Source: Pseudomonadota bacterium (lineage in GTDB: Bacteria; Pseudomonadota; Alphaproteobacteria; Rhizobiales; Devosiaceae). From it: a stretch of 7,288 bases of DNA. The stretch is from positions 1 through 7,288 of the forward strand of contig JAEYZJ010000167.1 in assembly GCA_023430705.1 (NCBI GenBank), in the 5' to 3' direction. Positions 1 through 4,321 of this stretch are shown in pieces (the first letter of the stretch is position 1; every line of letters begins with the position of its first letter). Under the pieces are notes generated by a model. The model saw only the letters and a list, made by a program, of their open reading frames with translations. It was not told where the DNA came from and made no database searches. The translations under genes were made by a program, and so were the position numbers.

Positions 1-1385
1 GAGATCGACCGTCGCAGCGCTTCAGCGGCCAGCATCTCGCCCTTCTCTGAAGCGCCACGCAGCGACAGCAACAGCCCGTAGCCCGCCACCGCATCGACGT
101 TCGAGGGGTTGAGTTGCAGGGCCGAGACGAATGCGTCCTCGGCCTCGCCGAACCGGCGCGTCGCCTCGAGAAAGAGGGCGTATTCGCGCCATACCGGACT
201 GGAGGTCGGCGCCAGCTTCAGCGCCTGTTCGATCTGGCGGCCGGCCTCCGCAATCGGCTCCGGGTCAGCATGCCCGGGAGGCAGCGTCCGCAGCGTCGCG
301 TCCAGCAGCAGCGATCCGCTCATCGACAGAGCCGACGCCGATCCCGGATCCTTCTTGAGCAGACCTGAAAGGCAGGCGCGGGCCCGATCGCCGGCGGCCA
401 TGTCGCCCCGCTCGCGGTAGAGCGTGAACAGGATGCCACACAGGTACTCCGTCTCGTTGCCCGCGATGTCCGGCGTCTCTTCCAGCCATTCTACCGCAGC
501 CGCGTAGAGCGGCCCGTCGATCGCTCCGAGCTGGTCGGCGAACGCGCTCGATATGCTGTCGAGACTGGCAGGCAGGTCGGCGATCGGCACCTTCTGCGTC
601 ATGCTCCACAGGACCGCGTCCGAGCCGGCCCGTTTCAGGCTGGCGGTGATCTGCACCTCATCGCCTTCGGTCCTTGCGATGCCGGTCAGTTCGAACGCCG
701 CAGGTGGATCCTCGTTCTGACCCGCACCCTTCACATAAACCGCATCCACGTAGGGAAAGAGATCGAGATCGGTCACAAGTTCGACCGCGAGGCCGGCCAC
801 GCTGACACTGGGCGCCTCGGCAGCAGCAACCGAGGTGAACTCGGCCACCGAAACCCGGGGCGGTTCGGGCACGGCGAGGCGGGCCGTGGTGGGCGCCAGA
901 ACCTGAGTGGCGATCAGCGCGAGCGCCAGGGCCACTGCCGTCAGCAGCACGATGAGGATGATGTCATCCAGCTGCGCCAGTATGGTTCTTCGTCGTGATC
1001 CGCCTGCCGCGGATGACGATTCCGCCGTTCTGGCATCGTTCGTCGCCGATACCGCGATCTCGGGCACGTATCGTCCGACCGGAAGGGTGAAGCGGATGGG
1101 CTCATCCGCCCCCGGGCCGGCATAGTATTCTTCAAGCGCTGCCCGGAGGCGCCTCGCCTGCACGCGGACGATCGGATCGGTCTGCGGGTCGAAGCTCTGC
1201 GGTCGCCCGAAGACGTCGACTGCAATCAGGTAGGCCTTGATACCTGCCTCGTTTCCACTCAGTCGAGCTTCCACTATGTAATTGAGAAACCTCACGAGTT
1301 GAGGAGAACGCGACAGGCCCGGCCATTGCGTCACGCGGGCCAGCGCGGCCTCGATTTCGTCGCGGGGCGGCAATGGCTCGCTCAA
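1..1385 (-). CDS. Membrane-anchored TolB-like/TPR protein (so-called adenylate cyclase family), 3' end outside the window
   Basis: The frame stays open from 1385 to the left edge (461 codons visible). Residues 1-110 form the conserved N-terminal domain of a rhizobial family, with the signature SFDPQTDPIVRVQARRLR (about 64-81) followed by LEEYY and LPVGRYVPEI. Residues 141-160 are one hydrophobic TM helix preceded by RRR. About 175-265 resembles the TolB/FlgO-like domain (ELVTDL, FELTGIARTEGDEVQITASL, LWSM), and 390-461 are TPR-like helices (EQALKLAPTSS, ALQLNPSN). By charge, the N-terminus is cytoplasmic and the TPR part periplasmic. Relatives are often labelled adenylate cyclase, but no cyclase catalytic domain is visible here. 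A signalling or DNA-binding role for the N-terminal domain, as in CadC/ToxR topology, is inference. Start: an in-frame TAA lies at 1427-1425 and no ATG or GTG precedes the conserved domain, so TTG at 1385 with an upstream AGGGGGAAGAG is the best start. The gene is divergent from the receiver gene. Confidence 0.85.
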   Translation of the reverse strand, partial: MSEPLPPRDEIEAALARVTQWPGLSRSPQLVRFLNYIVEARLSGNEAGIKAYLIAVDVFGRPQSFDPQTDPIVRVQARRLRAALEEYYAGPGADEPIRFTLPVGRYVPEIAVSATNDARTAESSSAAGGSRRRTILAQLDDIILIVLLTAVALALALIATQVLAPTTARLAVPEPPRVSVAEFTSVAAAEAPSVSVAGLAVELVTDLDLFPYVDAVYVKGAGQNEDPPAAFELTGIARTEGDEVQITASLKRAGSDAVLWSMTQKVPIADLPASLDSISSAFADQLGAIDGPLYAAAVEWLEETPDIAGNETEYLCGILFTLYRERGDMAAGDRARACLSGLLKKDPGSASALSMSGSLLLDATLRTLPPGHADPEPIAEAGRQIEQALKLAPTSSPVWREYALFLEATRRFGEAEDAFVSALQLNPSNVDAVAGYGLLLSLRGASEKGEMLAAEALRRSI

Positions 1386-1419
1386 CTCTTCCCCCTGGGC
1401 AACACTGGCCGGAAACTCG

Positions 1420-1439
1420 GCGATTTACATGTTAATCGC
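1420..1439. promoter_or_regulatory. 20-bp near-perfect palindrome, candidate operator
   Basis: The left half GCGATTTACA and right half TGTTAATCGC are complementary at 9 of 10 positions. The element lies about 35 bp upstream of the TTG start of the leftward TolB/TPR gene and about 170 bp upstream of the receiver gene, inside their shared 227-bp divergent gap. It is AT-rich at the centre and stands out against the GC-rich surroundings. Two further TTACA copies follow at 1448 and 1459. The symmetry suggests a site for a dimeric regulator; which one is unknown. No confident -35/-10 pair was found beside it. Confidence 0.4.
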
Positions 1440-1584
1440 AAGCCGCGTTACAGCCTTGTTACATGGGTTTGCCTGTTCGGGGCCTCCCTTCGCCGGCATA
1501 TGCGCCTCGTCGCGGTATGGCGCGGGTCGTCATGGGCCTCCTTTACCCCTGCGGCATCTACTCGACGTACTGAGTTTGGCCCGT

Positions 1585-1600
1585 TGCCGCCCTGGCGGCA
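1585..1600 (+). promoter_or_regulatory. Small inverted repeat abutting the RBS of the receiver gene
   Basis: TGCCGCC and GGCGGCA are perfect inverted arms separated by CT. As RNA they would form a six-base-pair stem with a CCUG loop. The repeat ends immediately before the GAAGGA ribosome-binding site (1601-1606), so it could influence translation start or be a protein-binding site. It is short enough to be chance in GC-rich DNA. Confidence 0.25.
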
Positions 1601-1612
1601 GAAGGAAGCATG

Positions 1613-2059
1613 ATGGACGTTCATGGTGCCGGCCGACCCTATATGGCGTTGGTCGACGACGACTCTCACTCTGCCCGGCTCATGATCCGGATGCTTCTTG
1701 CCCACGGTGCTCCCTCCGTGGACTGGATGGACGGCGAGGCGATGGCGGCTGCCGATCTCGGCAAACTGCTGGAGAACGACACGGCGCCGCTGCCTGGATT
1801 GGTGATCGTTGACCTGAAGAGCTCCTCCTCGGCCACGTCCGACTTCATCGTGAAGCTGCGGAGCATGCGCGACGGGCGGAGCCTGCTGATCGCGGCAATC
1901 GCGCCGGCGCTGGACAAGAACGGACGTGACGCGCTGCTCAACGCGGGAGCGGACGCCGTTTTCGAGCGCTGTGCCGACATTGATTCCTTCCGTCGCGAAG
2001 CGGCGGCAATCGTGAGTTTCTGGGTGCGCAACCACCACCTGGATGCGGTTGGCACGTAA
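1613..2059 (+). CDS. Stand-alone receiver (CheY-like) domain protein, atypical
   Basis: About 148 residues, consisting of one response-regulator receiver fold and no output domain. Numbering from an ATG at 1610: strand 1 ends in the acidic cluster VDDD (16-18), strand 3 carries the likely phospho-acceptor Asp68 (GLVIVDLK), and the later part has the typical AGAD turn (112-115). Two usual conserved residues appear changed. The Thr/Ser after strand 4 aligns with Ile97 (LLIAAIAP), and the Lys before the cis-Pro aligns with Arg120 followed by Cys (FERC). Phosphorylation or its read-out may therefore be unusual. Two ATGs are in tandem (1610 and 1613). GAAGGA at 1601-1606 is six bases from the second, so I prefer 1613. 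No histidine kinase is in view. The gene is divergent from the TolB/TPR gene and is followed by stem-loops and a likely terminator. A role as a partner or phosphate sink for a distant kinase is inference. Confidence 0.85.
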   Translation: MDVHGAGRPYMALVDDDSHSARLMIRMLLAHGAPSVDWMDGEAMAAADLGKLLENDTAPLPGLVIVDLKSSSSATSDFIVKLRSMRDGRSLLIAAIAPALDKNGRDALLNAGADAVFERCADIDSFRREAAAIVSFWVRNHHLDAVGT

Positions 2060-2110
2060 CTACTGCGTCCACAGGTTACGTGCCGGACGGGGAGCGTGTT
2101 GCTTCCGGCA
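2051..2110 (+). other. Two mutually exclusive stems over the receiver stop codon
   Basis: GGCACGTAAC (2051-2060) and GTTACGTGCC (2075-2084) are perfect ten-base inverted arms with a 14-nt loop. The left arm contains the TAA stop (2057-2059). A second perfect pair, TGCCGGA (2081-2087) with TCCGGCA (2104-2110), shares bases 2081-2084 with the first, so the two stems cannot form together. No T-run follows either stem, so neither looks like a classical terminator. They may protect the 3' end or be protein sites. Confidence 0.4.
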
Positions 2111-2120
2111 GGCCACTGTC

Positions 2121-2152
2121 GAGTGCATTCCCAAATGCGCTCTCCGTCTTTT
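2121..2152 (+). terminator. Candidate intrinsic terminator of the receiver gene
   Basis: GAGTGCATT (2121-2129) pairs with AATGCGCTC (2134-2142) over nine base pairs, one of them G-U, around a CCCA loop. TCTTTT (2147-2152) follows after four bases. It sits 62 bp after the stop codon of the receiver gene, in the right orientation to end that transcript. The stem is not especially GC-rich and the U-tract is interrupted once, so confidence is moderate. Confidence 0.5.
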
Positions 2153-2157
2153 GCCTA

Positions 2158-2335
2158 CCATCCCACGCCGATATCCCTGCGGCTGACGGATGGCGGACCG
2201 GTGACCCCAAGCGCCGGTCCAAAATGGCGATCTGTCGTGTTCCCTCGCACGACGATCGCCACATACCGGAGAGACGGGGCGCGACACTCCTGACGCTGCC
2301 CCGCCTTCTCCGGTGAATGTGTCCCGTTGCGACAC
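2158..2335 (+). other. Tandem hairpin array, candidate structured RNA or 5' leader
   Basis: Five inverted repeats lie nearly end to end. (1) 2158-2163/2188-2193 (6 bp) encloses 2167-2170/2180-2183 (4 bp). (2) 2195-2201/2214-2220 is GGACCGG/CCGGTCC (7 bp). (3) 2225-2232/2254-2261 is TGGCGATC/GATCGCCA (8 bp), continued after one bulged T by 2234-2239/2248-2253 (6 bp). (4) 2265-2272/2307-2314 is ACCGGAGA/TCTCCGGT (8 bp), enclosing CGGGGC/GCCCCG (2275-2280/2298-2303) and GCG/CGC. (5) 2319-2323/2331-2335 is GTGTC/GACAC (5 bp). Linkers are only 1, 4, 3 and 4 nt. Most loops hold a CCCT, CCCC or CCT run, and CTCCTCC (2338-2344) follows unpaired. No convincing ORF, and no RNA family that I recognise, explains it. 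Strand is uncertain; plus is assumed because of the gene that follows. The rest of the 351-bp gap holds only the stems and terminator listed separately and the leader of the next gene. Confidence 0.45.
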
Positions 2336-2410
2336 TTCTCCTCCGCAACCGCGCTTGACCGCCACCCCCGGATCACCGCAGTTTGCCCGGCGCATCGTCG
2401 GAGCCCGCCA

Positions 2411-2926
2411 ATGTTCAGATACGCCCTGTTCGCCGTCGCAGCAGCCGGATTGCTTTCGGCGCCGGTCCTCGCGCAGGAGGGCGTCGATACCTTCGTGCTG
2501 CCCGCTGTCAGTGGCATCGCGGTGGCGCAGGCCGCCGAGGCAGGTCTCGGTGTCTGTTTCGGGCCACTGCTCTCCGATGCAGCCCAATGTGCCACGAGCC
2601 AGTGCATGCAGCAGAGCGGCCTCGGCGAAGACGATTGCGCGGTGAACCTATGGTGCTACCCGCACGGATGGGTCGCCGACATCTTCATGCAGCACTCCGA
2701 AGGGCCACACTGGCACAAGTTCGTCTGCGACCAGCAGAACCGGCAGAGCCTCGAGGCCGCCGTCGAACTGGAGTGTGCGAAGGAGTATCTGGTGGCCTGC
2801 GAGATCGTCCGCATCTGGGACTATGACGGCCAGCAGGTGTTCGGCGACGGAGCAGATCCGCAGTTGCCCAGTCCAGAGGAACTCGAGAACTCGAGCGCCC
2901 CTGTGCCCGTACCGGCGCCCCAATAG
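2411..2926 (+). CDS. Exported eight-cysteine protein of unknown function
   Basis: 171 residues. Residues 1-21 are a clear Sec signal peptide with a short basic start, a hydrophobic core and the cleavage-type motif APVLA before Gln22. The mature protein has eight cysteines (49, 60, 65, 76, 82, 106, 122, 130), an even number fitting four disulfides in the periplasm or outside the cell. A striking aromatic stretch runs through NLWCYPHGW (79-87) and HSEGPHWH (95-102), then VRIWDYDG (133-140). The C-terminus is a Pro/Glu-rich tail (PVPVPAPQ). I cannot name the family with confidence; it vaguely recalls short Cys-rich DUF4189-type secreted proteins. Start: ATG at 2411 has CGGAG (2399-2403) at good spacing and begins exactly at the signal peptide. 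An in-frame ATG at 2327 lies inside the hairpin array and would bury the signal peptide. The gene converges with the DUF3008 gene. Confidence 0.85.
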   Translation: MFRYALFAVAAAGLLSAPVLAQEGVDTFVLPAVSGIAVAQAAEAGLGVCFGPLLSDAAQCATSQCMQQSGLGEDDCAVNLWCYPHGWVADIFMQHSEGPHWHKFVCDQQNRQSLEAAVELECAKEYLVACEIVRIWDYDGQQVFGDGADPQLPSPEELENSSAPVPVPAPQ

Positions 2927-2935
2927 CCGGGCGCC
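2914..2935. terminator. Stem-loop between convergent genes, possible bidirectional terminator
   Basis: GGCGCCC (2914-2920) and GGGCGCC (2929-2935) are perfect arms, with the TAG stop of the exported-protein gene in the eight-base loop. It stands between two convergent genes that are 28 bp apart. No T-run follows on either strand, so it is at best a Rho-independent-like stem or a 3'-end stabiliser. Confidence 0.3.
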
Positions 2936-2954
2936 TGGAGGACACTAACGGAAC

Positions 2955-3149
2955 TCAATGCTTCGTCTTGCCCTTGTGCTCGGGCAGGCCCTTACGCCTC
3001 GTTTCGGCAAACTCTTCGAGCTGCTCCTCGCTCATCGACTCGTACATCGACTTCGAGGCGCCCTTGAGCTCGCTCTCGCTGGTTTCGCCCCGCTTTGCCG
3101 ACAGCGCCGCGCCGGCTGCCTTCTGCTGGGCTTTCGATGTTGCGGGCAT
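2955..3149 (-). CDS. DUF3008 family small basic protein
   Basis: 64 residues, matching the usual size and pattern of the DUF3008 family: an N-terminal MPATSKAQQKAAGAAL, then AKRGE, ELKGASKSMYESMSEEQL and a C-terminal ETRRKGLPEHKG. It is highly charged and helical, with no signal peptide or membrane segment, so a cytosolic protein is expected. Function is unknown; members are widespread in alphaproteobacteria, and a stress or nucleoid role is only a guess from composition. AGAGGAGA lies about nine bases upstream of the ATG. It follows the MgtC-family gene by 30 bp on the same strand, so the two may be cotranscribed. Confidence 0.9.
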   Translation of the reverse strand: MPATSKAQQKAAGAALSAKRGETSESELKGASKSMYESMSEEQLEEFAETRRKGLPEHKGKTKH

Positions 3150-3179
3150 GGGACAGGTCTCCTCTTGCTGGCACGCGAT

Positions 3180-3689
3180 TCAACGGTCCCCTAGCGGCTC
3201 CGTTCCTTCGCGCCCGTGGTTCACCGTCTTGTGCGAGAACGCCCGTAGAGCTGCGAGAACGAGGACCGCCAGCAGCGTGACGCCGACGGCGATGAAGTAG
3301 TAGCCGAGCGCGACCGTCACGCCGACTGCACCCGCAAGCCACATGCCTGCCCCGGTCGTCAGCCCCTGAACGCTGCCCCGCTGCTGGAAGATCGCCCCGG
3401 CTCCGAGGAAGGCGATGCCCGCTGTAACCGCTTCGATGGCGCGGATCGGGTCGGCCGTCTGGCTGCCGCCCGACAGCGCCTGGTCGTAAAGCTCGAAGGC
3501 AAGCAGGGTGAACAGCGTCGCGGCCACCGCGATCAGAAGATGCGTGCGCAGGCCAGCCGTGCCCTGCGTCGCCCCCCGCTCATAGCCGATGAGTGCTCCG
3601 AGCGCGGCGGCGATCAGCAGCCGGATGGCCATCACGTGCTGCGCCGTGTGGTGTGTGTCCTGAAATCCTGTGAGGGTAGCCAGATCCAT
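3180..3689 (-). CDS. MgtC/SapB family membrane protein, short form
   Basis: 169 residues carrying the transmembrane domain of the MgtC/SapB family. Visible signatures are the GYERG segment (35-39, with Glu37 and Arg38), GLRTHLLI (46-53), DPIRAIEAVTAGIAFLGAGAI (80-100) and VQGLTTGAGMWLAGAVG (107-123). About five hydrophobic helices are present (roughly 19-36, 48-66, 86-101, 112-128, 131-150), placing it in the inner membrane. The C-terminal soluble ACT-like domain of Salmonella MgtC (about 230 residues in total) is absent; the protein ends in a short polar tail. Family members are linked to low-magnesium growth, virulence and membrane-potential control, but short forms are mostly uncharacterised. 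Start: ATG at 3689 has AAGGAG seven bases upstream, much better than an in-frame start at 3719. It lies 54 bp after soxR on the same strand. Confidence 0.9.
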   Translation of the reverse strand: MDLATLTGFQDTHHTAQHVMAIRLLIAAALGALIGYERGATQGTAGLRTHLLIAVAATLFTLLAFELYDQALSGGSQTADPIRAIEAVTAGIAFLGAGAIFQQRGSVQGLTTGAGMWLAGAVGVTVALGYYFIAVGVTLLAVLVLAALRAFSHKTVNHGREGTEPLGDR

Positions 3690-3743
3690 CGTGACGCTCC
3701 TTGGAATCTGCCGGAGCAACGGCCCAAACCTTAACCCGTTCCG

Positions 3744-4202
3744 CTAACTCTTGTAGGTCTCGTCGCCCTTGCGCATGAGCCGCCGCGGTCCGCTCCCCTC
3801 GCCAGCCAGATGATCCCCGAGATTCATCACCGGGCAACTCGTCATCGACAGGCAGCCGCAGCCGATGCAGCCGTTCAGCTCGTCACGCAGCCGCGTCATC
3901 AGCACGATTCTCCGGTTCAGCTTGTCGTGCCAGACCTCTGACATCCTTCGCCAATCCTCGGCGCTAGGCGCGTGTCCGGCCGGGATCAGCGCCAGCGCAT
4001 CCGCCACCTCGCTGAGCGGGATTCCAAGTTCGGTCCCCATCCGTACGATCGCCAGGCGGCGCAACACGTCGCGGTCATACCGCCGCTGGTTGCCTGAGGT
4101 CCGGTAGCTCCGGATCAGTCCCTTGCGCTCGTAGAAGTGCAGCGCAGAGACCGCCAGGCCGCTCCGTTCCGCTACCTGCCCGACCGTGAGTTCGCTCGCC
4201 AT
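3744..4202 (-). CDS. soxR: SoxR, redox-sensing MerR-family transcriptional activator
   Basis: 152 residues, the usual SoxR length. It has an N-terminal MerR winged-helix domain (LTVGQVAERSGLAVSALHFYERKGLI, about 5-30, then RRYDRDVLRRL), a dimerisation helix (about 80-110), and the diagnostic [2Fe-2S] motif C-X2-C-X-C-X5-C at Cys112, Cys115, Cys117 and Cys123. The cluster makes SoxR active when oxidised by redox-cycling compounds; the protein then untwists a promoter with a long spacer. No SoxS-type AraC regulator is in view, as expected outside enteric bacteria, where SoxR directly controls a few genes such as efflux pumps. The divergent MFS transporter and the SoxR-box-like site between them fit that model. 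Same-strand genes downstream are the MgtC-family and DUF3008 genes. ATG at 4202 is the family start; the nearest purine-rich run (AAAGGGGG) is rather far upstream. Confidence 0.95.
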   Translation of the reverse strand: MASELTVGQVAERSGLAVSALHFYERKGLIRSYRTSGNQRRYDRDVLRRLAIVRMGTELGIPLSEVADALALIPAGHAPSAEDWRRMSEVWHDKLNRRIVLMTRLRDELNGCIGCGCLSMTSCPVMNLGDHLAGEGSGPRRLMRKGDETYKS

Positions 4203-4220
4203 TTTTCTCGCGAAACCCCC

Positions 4221-4251
4221 TTTACCTCAACCATGCTTCAGGTTGTACAGC
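4221..4251 (+). promoter_or_regulatory. SoxR-box-like operator in a 19-bp-spacer promoter for the MFS gene
   Basis: CCTCAA (4225-4230) and TTCAGG (4237-4242) flank a 6-bp centre. That matches the 18-bp layout of the known SoxR box CCTCAAGTTAACTTGAGG, with one substitution in the right arm and a divergent centre. It lies between a -35-like TTTACC (4221-4226) and a weak -10-like TACAGC (4246-4251) spaced by exactly 19 bp, the lengthened spacer typical of MerR-family targets. The promoter points to the transporter; the site may also affect soxR itself, whose start is 22 bp away on the other side. Confidence 0.7.
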
Positions 4252-4321
4252 CTAGCACCCTCGCAGCCGGATGCCACCCTTCCGGCGAACGAAACACACG
4301 GAAACCAAGGCGCGCGCCCCC

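Noticed and set aside
109..609. Short open frames on both strands within the left-edge gene
   Set aside because: The continuous leftward frame through this region has a TolB-like domain and TPR-like helices; the short frames are by-products of GC-rich coding.
1432..1450. CtrA-type TTAA-N7-TTAA site in the divergent gap
   Set aside because: The second half-site is TTAC and the spacing is wrong.
1448..2038. 196-codon minus-strand open frame opposite the receiver gene
   Set aside because: Low-complexity Arg/His/Val-rich product without recognisable features; the opposite strand encodes a clear receiver domain.
2051..2084. Integron attC-like site
   Set aside because: The inverted arms lack the RYYYAAC/GTTRRRY boxes and the two-box imperfect architecture; no integrase or cassettes are nearby.
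2355..2383. TTGACC as a -35 element for the exported-protein gene
   Set aside because: No -10-like hexamer occurs at 16-18 bp; the sequence there is GC-rich.
2327..2410. Extended N-terminus of the exported protein from ATG at 2327
   Set aside because: It adds 28 non-hydrophobic residues before a perfect signal peptide, starts within a hairpin and has no SD; ATG 2411 has CGGAG at good spacing.
2060..2607. Minus-strand open frames of 150-175 codons across the structured gap and signal-peptide region
   Set aside because: Composition is that of antisense frames, and they overlap the hairpin array and a gene with a clear signal peptide and RBS.
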